Of a DNA stretch of 50,729 bases, positions 43,386 to 50,729 are shown one piece after another. The stretch lies in assembly GCA_001544595.2 (NCBI GenBank), contig FCOH02000035.1:1-50729 (forward strand). The letters run 5' to 3'. A program made the position numbers and the translations under genes. The notes below the pieces were generated by a model. It was not told the origin of the DNA and ran no database searches. It was given only the letters and a program-made list of their open reading frames with translations. Numbering within the stretch: the first letter of the stretch is position 1; the number at the start of each line of letters is the position of its first letter. The stretch is from Caballeronia peredens. GTDB taxonomy: Bacteria > Pseudomonadota > Gammaproteobacteria > Burkholderiales > Burkholderiaceae.

Positions 43386-43760
43386 ATGGCTCAGTACGAA
43401 TTCAGCGTGACCGTGGAAACGCGGTATTTGCCGGAACAATCCGACCCTGACAGCCGTCAGTACGCTTTCGCCTACACAATGACCATTCGCAACACCGGCC
43501 AGATTGCGGCGCAGCTCATTTCTCGCCACTGGATCATCACCGACAGCAACGATCACACGCAGGAAGTGAAGGGGCTCGGCGTCGTCGGGCACCAGCCGCT
43601 GTTGCCTCCGGGCGAGCAGTTCGAGTACACGAGCTGGGCCGTGATCGCGACGCCCGTCGGCACGATGCGCGGCGAGTACTTCTGCGTGGCCGAGGATGGC
43701 GAGCGTTTCGAGGCGCCGGTAGCGGAATTCGCGTTGCATATGCCGCGCACGCTGCATTGA
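43386..43760 (+). CDS. apaG: ApaG domain protein
   Basis: 124 residues, the usual length. DSRQYAFAYTMTIRNTGQIAAQLISRHWIITDSN and GHQPLLPPGEQFEYTSWAVIATPVGTMRGEY are the ApaG immunoglobulin-like signature. The family is linked to Co2+/Mg2+ efflux and Ap4A metabolism in enterobacteria; the molecular role is unclear. Convergent with the microprotein gene 30 bases downstream. Confidence 0.94.
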   Translation: MAQYEFSVTVETRYLPEQSDPDSRQYAFAYTMTIRNTGQIAAQLISRHWIITDSNDHTQEVKGLGVVGHQPLLPPGEQFEYTSWAVIATPVGTMRGEYFCVAEDGERFEAPVAEFALHMPRTLH

Positions 43761-43790
43761 GCGGCATATTGCGGCGTAGCTCGCGCCGCG

Positions 43791-43940
43791 TCAGCGCCGT
43801 TTTGCGGAATCGTTCGCGCGGTTCTGGTTCTTCTTCTTGCCCGAAGCCGTCCAGACGACGATGAAGATCAGCAAGGCGAGCGCCACGAGCGATTCGAGCG
43901 CAAAAATAAGCATTGGATATTCGTCGAACAAATCAGACAT
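43791..43940 (-). CDS. 49-residue single-pass membrane microprotein
   Basis: ATG 43940 to TGA 43791-43793. Acidic start (MSDLFDEYPM), one transmembrane helix at about residues 11-32 (ending LLIFIVVW), then a Lys/Arg/Asn tail (GKKKNQNRANDSAKRR), consistent with the positive-inside rule and a cytoplasmic C-terminus. The third codon positions of the middle are strongly G/C, like a real gene. Divergent from mltA with 28 bases between the start codons. No family recognised; function unknown. Confidence 0.72.
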   Translation of the reverse strand: MSDLFDEYPMLIFALESLVALALLIFIVVWTASGKKKNQNRANDSAKRR

Positions 43941-43968
43941 GGCGGTTCCCATCAAGAACGAGCATTGT

Positions 43969-45102
43969 ATGCGTTTCGTGCGGACGGCCGCACCAGCAGC
44001 GGCCTGGGCCGCATCGATTGCAGTCGCTGTCCTTCTGGCTTCGTGCGGCGGCGGCAGTTATACGAAACCGGGTGCGAGCGCGCCCACCGGCACGCCGATC
44101 ATCACGGGACAACGCGCGGCTTCGCGGCTGACTGCGGTGAGCTGGCAGCAAGTGCCGGGATGGCAGGACGACTCGCTCATCGGCGCGGCGGCCGCGTTGC
44201 GTCAGAACTGCAGCCGTCTCGCCCGGCAGTCCAACTGGCAGAAGGCATGCGCGGCGGCCGAGCGTCTCGACGACCTCGACATGTCGGCGGCGCGCAGCTT
44301 CTTCGAAACCTATTTCACGCCGTTTCAGCTCGCCAACACCGACGGCACGCTCGACGGGCTCGTGACCGGTTACTACGAGCCGCTTCTGCGCGGCTCGCGC
44401 ACGCGTCACGGGACGTATCAGTACGCGCTTTATCGCTGGCCGTATCGTTACAAGCCGGGTTCGGCGTTGCCCGCGCGCGCGCAGCTCGAACGCTCCGGCG
44501 TGCTGACCGGCAACGAACTCGTGTGGGTCGACGATCCGATCGAGGCGTTCTTCCTGCAGGTGCAGGGCTCGGGACGCGTCGTCATGGAGGACGGCAGCGT
44601 GATGCGTGTGGGCTTCGGCGGCACGAACAATCAGCCGTATCGTTCGATCGGCAAGGAACTGCTCGATCGCGGCGAACTCACGCCCGCTCAGGCGACGATG
44701 CAAGGCATCAAGGCGTGGGCGAAGGCGAATCCGGCGCGCGTCGACGCATTGCTCGACGTGAATCCGCGTTTCGTCTTCTTCCGCGAAATGCCGGCGAACG
44801 ATCCCGTGACCGCCAGCCTCGGCGACGGTCCGGTCGGCGCACTCGGCGTGCCGCTGACACCTGAGCGCTCGATCGCGGTCGATCCTTCGGCGATTCCGCT
44901 CGGCACGCCCGTGTTTTTACAAACGACGCGGCCGCTCAGCAACCAGCCGATGAACCGCCTCGTCTTCGCACAGGACACGGGATCGGCGATCAAGGGCGGC
45001 GTGCGCGCCGACTACTTCTGGGGTCTCGGCGACGGCGCCGGCGATCTCGCGGGCCGTATGAAGCAGGGCGGCCGGATGTGGCTGCTGCTGCCGAACTCGT
45101 AA
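43969..45102 (+). CDS. mltA: Membrane-bound lytic murein transglycosylase A
   Basis: 377 residues from ATG 43969 (start MRFVRTAAPAAAW). Lipoprotein signal peptide with lipobox LLASC, lipidated Cys26. The MltA domain has LVTGYYEPLLRGSR, VDDPIEAFFLQVQGSG and, in the C-terminal 3D domain, RLVFAQDTGSAIKGGVRADYFWG with the catalytic Asp region. It cleaves glycan strands of peptidoglycan with 1,6-anhydro ends from the outer membrane. Longer starts exist but would hide the signal peptide. Confidence 0.93.
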   Translation: MRFVRTAAPAAAWAASIAVAVLLASCGGGSYTKPGASAPTGTPIITGQRAASRLTAVSWQQVPGWQDDSLIGAAAALRQNCSRLARQSNWQKACAAAERLDDLDMSAARSFFETYFTPFQLANTDGTLDGLVTGYYEPLLRGSRTRHGTYQYALYRWPYRYKPGSALPARAQLERSGVLTGNELVWVDDPIEAFFLQVQGSGRVVMEDGSVMRVGFGGTNNQPYRSIGKELLDRGELTPAQATMQGIKAWAKANPARVDALLDVNPRFVFFREMPANDPVTASLGDGPVGALGVPLTPERSIAVDPSAIPLGTPVFLQTTRPLSNQPMNRLVFAQDTGSAIKGGVRADYFWGLGDGAGDLAGRMKQGGRMWLLLPNS

Positions 45103-45120
45103 TCGGAGCAGGCGTCTGAA

Positions 45121-45156
45121 AAAAAGCTCGCGGCCGCACCGGCTCGCGAGCTTTTT
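45121..45156. terminator. Bidirectional intrinsic terminator
   Basis: AAAAAGCTCGCG (45121-45132) and CGCGAGCTTTTT (45145-45156) pair perfectly, with T tracts on both strands, between mltA and the convergent paaK. Confidence 0.9.
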
Positions 45157-45176
45157 CGTTTTTGCGCGCCGATTGC

Positions 45177-46481
45177 TCAGGAGGTCACGTTGCGCCGGTC
45201 GATCACGCGCCGTGCCTTGCCGACCGAACGTTCGATGCCGTTCACCGCAAGCACGTTGACCACGGCGCTCACGCCGATCATCGCCTTGATGTCGTAGGCG
45301 AGCGCGGCCTTCGCGCTGTCGAGCGCGGCGCGGTCGGGCGCGGAGTCGGGGCACGGCTCGACATTCAACGTGAAGACGTCGAGCGGGCCTTCCTTGGTGA
45401 GCACGATCTGGTAATGCGGAGCAAGCACGGGGCGCTTGAGCAGCAATTCTTCGATCTGCGTCGGGAACACATTGACGCCTCGCACGATCATCATGTCGTC
45501 GGAGCGGCCGGTGATCTTTTCCATGCGGCGCATGGTGCGCGCGGTGCCGGGCAGCAGACGCGTCAGATCGCGCGTGCGATAGCGGATGATCGGCAGCGCT
45601 TCCTTCGTGAGCGACGTGAAGACGAGTTCGCCGAATTCGCCGTCGGGCAGGACCTCGCCCGTTTCGGGATCGATGATTTCGGGGTAGAAATAGTCTTCCC
45701 AGATCGTCGGTCCGTCCTTGGTTTCCGCGCATTCCGACGCGACGCCGGGCCCCATCACTTCCGACAGCCCGTAAATATCGACGGCGTCGATGCCCATGCG
45801 CGTCTCGATTGCGCGGCGCATGTCGTTCGTCCACGGTTCCGCGCCGAAGATGCCGATGCGCAGCGAGCACTCCGCCGGATTGACGCCCTGGCGCTCGAGT
45901 TCATCCGCGATCGACAGCATATAGCTCGGCGTCACCATGATGATGTCGGGCCGGAAGTCCTGAATGAGTTGCACCTGCTTCTCGGTCTGTCCGCCGCCGA
46001 AGGGAATGACCGTGAGGCCCGCGCGCTCCGCGCCGTAATGCGCGCCGAGACCGCCCGTGAAAAGCCCGTAGCCGTAGCTCACGTGGACCTTGTCGCCGCG
46101 CCGCGCGCCCGCCGCGCGGATCGAGCGTGCGACCAGATTCGCCCAGGTGTCGAGGTCCTGGGTCGTGTAACCGACGACCGTGGGCTTCCCCGTCGTTCCA
46201 GACGACGCGTGGATGCGCGAAACGCGCTCCTGCGGCACGGCGAACATGCCGAACGGATAGTTGTCGCGCAGATCTTTCTTCGTGGTGAACGGAAAGCGCG
46301 CGAGATCCGCGAGAGACGTGACCTCGTCCGGATGCACGCCGGCTTCGTCGAACTTGCGCCGGTAAACCGGTGAATTCTCGTAGGCGTGCTTGAGCGTCCA
46401 TTTGAGGCGCTCGGTCTGCAGCGCGACGAGTTCGTCGCGGCTCGCCTTCTCGATCGGCTCGAGCGGCAGCGGGGTGGTCAT
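45177..46481 (-). CDS. paaK: Phenylacetate-CoA ligase
   Basis: 434 residues; AAGGAGACAG ribosome site before the ATG. The AMP-binding motif ASSGTTGKPTVVGYT (near 93-107), YGLSEVMGPGVASECAE and YRTRDLTRLLPG are diagnostic of PaaK. It activates phenylacetate with CoA and ATP, the first step of the aerobic hybrid pathway. It is last in the paaN-paaG-paaI-paaK series. Confidence 0.96.
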   Translation of the reverse strand: MTTPLPLEPIEKASRDELVALQTERLKWTLKHAYENSPVYRRKFDEAGVHPDEVTSLADLARFPFTTKKDLRDNYPFGMFAVPQERVSRIHASSGTTGKPTVVGYTTQDLDTWANLVARSIRAAGARRGDKVHVSYGYGLFTGGLGAHYGAERAGLTVIPFGGGQTEKQVQLIQDFRPDIIMVTPSYMLSIADELERQGVNPAECSLRIGIFGAEPWTNDMRRAIETRMGIDAVDIYGLSEVMGPGVASECAETKDGPTIWEDYFYPEIIDPETGEVLPDGEFGELVFTSLTKEALPIIRYRTRDLTRLLPGTARTMRRMEKITGRSDDMMIVRGVNVFPTQIEELLLKRPVLAPHYQIVLTKEGPLDVFTLNVEPCPDSAPDRAALDSAKAALAYDIKAMIGVSAVVNVLAVNGIERSVGKARRVIDRRNVTS

Positions 46482-46550
46482 TACTGTCTCCTTGATGCTG
46501 ACTATGCGGCGCGGCCTTTGTAGGTCGCGTCCGCTTCATGAACGGGTCCT

Positions 46551-46976
46551 TCAGACGGGGATCACCGTGCCTCTGATCTGCGCAGACTTGCCGCGAAACA
46601 TCGCCACGGGCTCGCCTTCGCGGTTCGTCACTCGGATATCGTAGATGCCGGTGCGGCCGCTCAATGTCTGCTCGATCGCCTCTGCGGTCAGACGATCACC
46701 GCCTTGCACGGGGCGCAGGAATTCGATCGAGCAACCCGCCGCGACCGTGCTGATGTTGTACGAGTTGCACGCAAACGCGAACGCGGAGTCCGCGAGCGTG
46801 AACATCAGCCCGCCATGACAAATGGCGTGCCCGTTGAGAAAGTCGGGGCGCACGTCCATTTGCAGCCGCGCGTAGCCTGGCCGCACTTCGATCAGTTCGA
46901 TGCCGAGCGCGCGCGAGCACGCGTCCGACTCGTACATGGAATGGGCGGTCGCTTCCGCGAGTTGTTGAGGCGTCAC
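46551..46976 (-). CDS. paaI: Phenylacetyl-CoA-type thioesterase PaaI (hotdog fold)
   Basis: 141 residues from GTG 46976, with a good GGAGAGACCC ribosome site; E. coli PaaI is 140. The hotdog motif NGHAICHGGLMFTLADSAFAFACN carries the catalytic HGG...D pattern. It hydrolyses stalled CoA thioesters such as hydroxyphenylacetyl-CoA, freeing CoA. The frame is open further upstream inside paaG. Gap to paaG 23 bases. Confidence 0.93.
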   Translation of the reverse strand: MTPQQLAEATAHSMYESDACSRALGIELIEVRPGYARLQMDVRPDFLNGHAICHGGLMFTLADSAFAFACNSYNISTVAAGCSIEFLRPVQGGDRLTAEAIEQTLSGRTGIYDIRVTNREGEPVAMFRGKSAQIRGTVIPV

Positions 46977-46999
46977 GGGTCTCTCCGAATGGTTTGTTG

Positions 47000-47791
47000 T
47001 CACAGGCCGGAGAAGCGCGGCGCGCGCTTCTCCTTGAACGCGGCAACGCCCTCGATGTAATCGGGCGATGCTCCCAGTTCGCGCTGCAGATCGCGTTCGA
47101 GGTCGAGTTGCTCGTCGAACGTCTTGTTGGCGCTCGCGCGGATTGCCTGCTTGATCGCGGCCACGGCGCGCGCCGGTTGCTGCGCGAGTTGGGCGGCCAG
47201 TTGCGTCGCTGTTTGCTGCAATTCGCCGTCGTCGACCACGCGCCACACGATGCCCCATGCCTCCGCCTTCTCGGCGCTGAGCTTTTCGCCCGTTAGCGCG
47301 AGGCCGAGCGCACGCGCTTCGCCGACGCGGCGCGGCAATAGCCAGGTGCCGCCGGAATCCGGTACGAGTCCGATCTTCACGAATGCCTGAATGAAGCTCG
47401 CGGATCGCGCGGCCACGACGAGGTCGCAGGCCATCGCGAGATTTGCGCCCGCACCGGCCGCCGTGCCGTTCACGGCCGCGATGATCGGCAGCGGCGAAGC
47501 CTGAAGCCGGCGCACCAGCGGGTTGAAGTGCGCGTCGATGAGATCGCCGAGATCGGACATCGAGCCGGGCGAGAAATCTAGATCGGCGAGATCCTGGCCC
47601 GCGCAGAATCCGCGGCCCGCGCCGGTAATGACGAGCGCACGCGCATTGCTCGCCTCGATCTCGGTGAGCGCCTGATTCAACTCGCGATGCATCGCGCGCG
47701 TGAAGCTGTTCAGCTTGTCGGGGCGATTGAGCGTCAATGTCGCGACACGCGTGTCGCCATCGACATGAAACAACACGGACTTCTCGGACAT
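47000..47791 (-). CDS. paaG: 1,2-epoxyphenylacetyl-CoA isomerase PaaG
   Basis: 263 residues from ATG 47791 (E. coli 262). Crotonase fold with the oxyanion hole AAVNGTAAGAGANLAMACDLVVAA and IGLVPDSGGTWLLPR, of the PaaG type. It converts the ring epoxide to oxepin-CoA and also isomerises later double bonds. Upstream frame extension to 47911 lacks homology signal. Confidence 0.94.
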   Translation of the reverse strand: MSEKSVLFHVDGDTRVATLTLNRPDKLNSFTRAMHRELNQALTEIEASNARALVITGAGRGFCAGQDLADLDFSPGSMSDLGDLIDAHFNPLVRRLQASPLPIIAAVNGTAAGAGANLAMACDLVVAARSASFIQAFVKIGLVPDSGGTWLLPRRVGEARALGLALTGEKLSAEKAEAWGIVWRVVDDGELQQTATQLAAQLAQQPARAVAAIKQAIRASANKTFDEQLDLERDLQRELGASPDYIEGVAAFKEKRAPRFSGL

Positions 47792-47946
47792 GGCATCTCC
47801 ACTTTCGCCGAATGCGCGCCGCGGCGGCGGCCGATCGATTTCCTGACGCACCGATATTAGTCGCGCGGCGCGGCGCTTTCCATTAGGCCGGATGGCATAA
47901 GCCGCTTGCACGGCGCACCCGGCCCTCGCACTTTTGCGCTTGCGGC

Positions 47947-49656
47947 CTATGCCGTCCGGCCAGCTTCTGCGGGGACGGCTTTCGGTGCAACATGGACCCG
48001 GCTTTGCACTACGCGGAAGCGGTTCGCGACGAAAGCGGCGTCGGAAAGCGCAGCGTTGGCCGCCGGATTGGCGCCGGTGCCGTGGAAGTCGGAAAACGCC
48101 GCCGTCTGGTTGACGAAGACGCCGCCCGTGAGGTTGATCGAAAGGGCAACGCCGCCGCGAATGGCCGCTTCGTGCGCCGCGTCGATCACCTTTTCATCGG
48201 TGCTGTAGACGGCGAGCGTCAGCGCGCCGTGCTTGCCTGCGATGGAGCCGGCGAGTTCCAGCGAATGCGCAGTCGAGTCGGTGGCGACCACGAACGAGAT
48301 CGGGCCGAACCATTCGCTCGTGAACTTGCCTTCGTCGGTGCGCGCGTCGAGCTTGAGCACGAGCGGCGTTTGCACGCGCGCGTCGGGAAACGCGGGGTGC
48401 GTGAGCGTCTGGCTGTCGAGCAGGACTTCGCCGAGTTCGCGCGCTGCCGCGATGCGCTGCGAGACGCCTTCGTTCTGGATCGCGCCCGTGAGTTCGACCG
48501 CGCGCGCCGGATCGGACGTCAGCTTTTCGACGGCGCCCGCGAGCGCCTTCGCGACGTCGTCGAAGCTCAGTTGCCCGTCGGCGGTGCGGATGCCGTCCCG
48601 CGGCACGTAGATATTTTGCGGCGCCGTGCACATCTGGCCGGAGTACAGGGCGAGCGAGAAGGCGATATTGCGCGCGGCGGCCTTCATGTCGTCCACGGAA
48701 TCGATCACGATCTGATTCACGCCCGCCTTCTCGGTATAGACCTGAGCCTGATGCGCGTTGCGCTCGAGCCATGTGCCGTTTTGCGTGCTGCCCGTGAAGT
48801 CGATCAGCTTGATTTCCGGACGCACGGCCAGTTCCTGTACGAGCGCGCCGTCGTTAGGTTCGGTCGCGAGCAGGGTGACGACATTCGGATCGAAGCCCGC
48901 CTCACGAAGCACTTCGCGCGCGATGCGCACCGTGACCGCGAGCGGAAGGATCGCGCCCGGATGCGGCTTGACGATGACGGCATTGCCGGTCGCGAGATCG
49001 GCGAACATGCCCGGATAGCCGTTCCAGGTCGGGAACGTGCAGCAGCCGAGCACGAGACCCGTGCCGCGCGGAACAATCGCGAAGCGCTTCTGCATGGCGA
49101 GCGGCGGGTTCTTACCTTGCGGTTTTTCCCAGTGCGCTTCGGCCGGGATGCGGCGCAACTGATCCCATGCGTAGACGACGGCCTCGAGCGCGCGGTCCTG
49201 CGCGTGCGGCCCGCCGGCCTGGAAGGCCATCATGAACGCCTGGCCGGTCGTGTGCATGACGCTGTAGCCGATTTCGAAGCTGGCGCGATTCAGGCGCGAC
49301 AGGATTTCGAGGCTCACGCCGACCCATGCCTGCGGACCGGCCGCGCGCCATCCGGCCTGCGCTTCGGCGGCGGCGCGAATGAGCGCGTCGGGATCGGACT
49401 TCGGATAGCGGACGTCGAGCGCGATGCCGAACGGCGAGCGTTCCTGCCCGACGGTCTCGCCCGTCGAAGGTTGATCGAGTTCGAACGTCTTGCCGATATG
49501 TGCTTTGAACGCGGCCTCGCCGTCGGCGTTGGCCGTTTCCCCGTACACTTTGGGGCTCGGCATTTCGGCAAACGGGCTCCAGTAGCCGCGCGTTTCGATG
49601 GCCGCGAGCGCCTTGTCGAGCGTCGCTTCGTGCTTCGTGAATAGCGGATGTGTCAT
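47947..49656 (-). CDS. paaN: Phenylacetate degradation aldehyde dehydrogenase PaaN (no MaoC domain)
   Basis: 569 residues. An aldehyde dehydrogenase fold: FTGSTQNGTWLE (cofactor), the general base region VYTEKAGVNQIVID and nucleophilic Cys in LYSGQMCTAPQNIYV. E. coli PaaZ is 681 residues with an extra C-terminal MaoC-like hydratase; this protein ends without one, fitting the shorter PaaN/PaaN2 type. It should oxidise the open-chain aldehyde, but oxepin-CoA ring hydrolysis must then come from another protein. First gene of the leftward paa series; divergent from an enoyl-CoA hydratase. Confidence 0.9.
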   Translation of the reverse strand: MTHPLFTKHEATLDKALAAIETRGYWSPFAEMPSPKVYGETANADGEAAFKAHIGKTFELDQPSTGETVGQERSPFGIALDVRYPKSDPDALIRAAAEAQAGWRAAGPQAWVGVSLEILSRLNRASFEIGYSVMHTTGQAFMMAFQAGGPHAQDRALEAVVYAWDQLRRIPAEAHWEKPQGKNPPLAMQKRFAIVPRGTGLVLGCCTFPTWNGYPGMFADLATGNAVIVKPHPGAILPLAVTVRIAREVLREAGFDPNVVTLLATEPNDGALVQELAVRPEIKLIDFTGSTQNGTWLERNAHQAQVYTEKAGVNQIVIDSVDDMKAAARNIAFSLALYSGQMCTAPQNIYVPRDGIRTADGQLSFDDVAKALAGAVEKLTSDPARAVELTGAIQNEGVSQRIAAARELGEVLLDSQTLTHPAFPDARVQTPLVLKLDARTDEGKFTSEWFGPISFVVATDSTAHSLELAGSIAGKHGALTLAVYSTDEKVIDAAHEAAIRGGVALSINLTGGVFVNQTAAFSDFHGTGANPAANAALSDAAFVANRFRVVQSRVHVAPKAVPAEAGRTA

Positions 49657-49700
49657 GGTCGCGAGAAGTGGGTCGTGGAAGGGCGCCGGGTTAAATAATT

Positions 49701-49716
49701 AACCGACCGGTTGGTT
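49701..49716. promoter_or_regulatory. Probable PaaR-type (TetR) operator
   Basis: AACCGACCGGTTGGTT is a 16-base palindrome with a single mismatched pair, in the gap between the divergent paaN and enoyl-CoA hydratase genes. ACCGACCGGT-type palindromes are common TetR sites, including those of paa regulators. No tetR gene for it is in the window. Confidence 0.6.
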
Positions 49717-49793
49717 GGGAATGTTAGCATTATTGGGATGCAGTGACGAACTGTTTTCATTAGGGCTTACCTGAGGATCGCAAGGAGGTGCGA

Positions 49794-50570
49794 ATGGCTT
49801 ACGAGAATCTGCTGGTCGAAACGCGCGGTCGCGTCGGACTGATCACGTTGAACCGTCCGAAAGCGCTCAACGCGCTGAACGATGCGCTGATGGACGAACT
49901 GGGCACCGCGCTGAAGGCGTTCGACGCCGACGAGGACATCGGCGCCATCGTGCTGACCGGCAGCGAAAAGGCTTTCGCGGCGGGAGCGGACATTGGCATG
50001 ATGGCCAGCTATTCCTATATGGACGTCTACAAGGGCGACTACATCACCCGCAATTGGGAAACGATCCGCTCGATCCGCAAGCCGATCATTGCGGCCGTGG
50101 CCGGCTTCGCGCTCGGCGGCGGCTGCGAACTTGCGATGATGTGCGACATCGTCATTGCAGCGGAAACGGCCAGGTTCGGTCAGCCGGAGATCAAACTCGG
50201 CGTGATTCCTGGCGCCGGCGGCACTCAGCGCTTGCCGCGTGCGGTCTCGAAAGCCAAGGCAATGGACATGTGCCTCACCGCGCGCATGATGGATGCGAGT
50301 GAAGCCGAGCGTGCGGGACTGGTGTCGCGTGTGGTTGCAGCGGAGCGTCTCGTCGATGAGGCGATCGAAGCCGCCACGATCATCGCCGGATTCTCTCTGC
50401 CCGCAGTGATGATGGCGAAGGAGGCGGTCAATCGCGCCTACGAAACGACGCTTTCGGAGGGCGTGCATTTCGAGAGACGCCTGTTCCATTCGTTGTTCGC
50501 CACTGAAGATCAGAAAGAGGGCATGGCGGCGTTCGTCGAGAAGCGCAAACCGGCATTCAAGCATCGATGA
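49794..50570 (+). CDS. paaF: Enoyl-CoA hydratase (PaaF-like)
   Basis: 258 residues from ATG 49794; AGGAGGTG lies just upstream, so a GTG at 49788 falls within the ribosome site. Crotonase fold with both catalytic glutamates: FALGGGCELAMMCD (near 112) and FGQPEIKLGVIPGAGGTQRLPR (near 132). It is 2,3-dehydroadipyl-CoA hydratase if it acts with the paa genes, as its divergent position suggests; short-chain beta-oxidation is the alternative. Tandem hairpins follow. Confidence 0.85.
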   Translation: MAYENLLVETRGRVGLITLNRPKALNALNDALMDELGTALKAFDADEDIGAIVLTGSEKAFAAGADIGMMASYSYMDVYKGDYITRNWETIRSIRKPIIAAVAGFALGGGCELAMMCDIVIAAETARFGQPEIKLGVIPGAGGTQRLPRAVSKAKAMDMCLTARMMDASEAERAGLVSRVVAAERLVDEAIEAATIIAGFSLPAVMMAKEAVNRAYETTLSEGVHFERRLFHSLFATEDQKEGMAAFVEKRKPAFKHR

Positions 50571-50576
50571 ATGCTT

Positions 50577-50657
50577 GTTCGAGAAAACGCTTGCGCTTCT
50601 CGAACGTAATAACTAGAATTCCGTTCCTTCGCGATTCAACGAACGCGAAGGAAGCGG
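50577..50657. repeat. Two tandem hairpins after the enoyl-CoA hydratase gene
   Basis: First: GTTCGAGAA (50577-50585) pairs perfectly with TTCTCGAAC (50597-50605). Second: TTCCTTCGCG (50624-50633) pairs perfectly with CGCGAAGGAA (50644-50653), extended by CCG/CGG around one bulge. Neither is followed by a T tract, so they are not standard intrinsic terminators. The remaining bases to the window end (50658-50729) show no gene. Confidence 0.6.
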
Positions 50658-50729
50658 GAAAGGCGGTTTGGCGGTGGTGCTTGGGGGCAGGAAGTAGAAG
50701 GCTCTGAGCGCGGTTGGCAAGTGAAGCGT

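Noticed and set aside
49788..49793. GTG start for the enoyl-CoA hydratase
   Set aside because: The GTG is part of the AGGAGGTG ribosome site; the ATG at 49794 is the natural start.
1..50729. Mobile elements, CRISPR, toxin-antitoxin or defence islands
   Set aside because: No transposase, integrase, phage gene, direct-repeat array or known defence domain was found; gene content and base composition look uniformly chromosomal.

Overview
The window looks like core chromosome of a high-GC betaproteobacterium of the family Burkholderiaceae, most likely the Paraburkholderia/Caballeronia/Burkholderia group. Support: the partial 5S rRNA at the left edge has a Burkholderia-like 3' end; the gene neighbourhoods rpe-gph-trpEGDC, hemA-prfA-prmC-grxD-ubiX, ychF-ubiH-like-dsbC-M61 peptidase and paaN-paaG-paaI-paaK are familiar from that family; and GC at third codon positions is very high throughout. 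I see no insertion sequence, phage, integrase, CRISPR array, toxin-antitoxin pair or recognisable defence system.

Layout. (1) 1-1.9 kb: end of an rRNA operon, its terminator, and an FAD oxidoreductase. (2) 1.9-7 kb: a three-gene D-altronate/D-tagaturonate catabolic operon (reductase, ACS-type MFS transporter, UxaA/GarD dehydratase) transcribed leftward and divergent from its probable FadR-type regulator. (3) 7-11.9 kb: a small unknown protein, a methyltransferase, a DUF1415 protein translationally coupled to a TetR regulator, and a divergent MFS transporter with a perfect 16-bp palindrome between regulator and transporter. (4) 11.3-17.2 kb: nitroreductase, second MFS transporter, YegD-like Hsp70, cold-shock protein with a long 5' leader, APC permease. 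(5) 17.2-22.5 kb: DODA-type dioxygenase, then the haem/translation-termination operon hemA-prfA-prmC-grxD-ubiX. (6) 22.8-31 kb: small membrane protein, Xaa-Pro aminopeptidase-isochorismatase-HAD operon, AsmA/DUF748 protein, EttA, DUF3761 protein, YchF. (7) 31-36.7 kb: UbiH-like hydroxylase, DsbC, M61 peptidase, azoreductase, uracil-DNA glycosylase. (8) 36.7-43.2 kb: leftward rpe-gph-trpL-trpE-trpG-trpD-trpC-CYTH-ung. (9) 43.4-45.1 kb: apaG, a 49-residue membrane microprotein, mltA. (10) 45.2-50.6 kb: the phenylacetate genes paaN-paaG-paaI-paaK, with a divergent enoyl-CoA hydratase around a TetR-type palindrome.

How the genes work together. Regions 2 and 10 are peripheral catabolic modules, each with a control element in the divergent intergenic space. 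Region 8 makes anthranilate and then indole-3-glycerol phosphate. Its most striking unannotated element is a 24-codon leader peptide with Trp-Pro-Trp-Arg-Arg-Trp near its end, followed by a terminator-like hairpin upstream of trpE, which looks like a transcription attenuator. Most of the window is housekeeping; the notable signals are in regulatory and very short elements, not in an exotic gene system.
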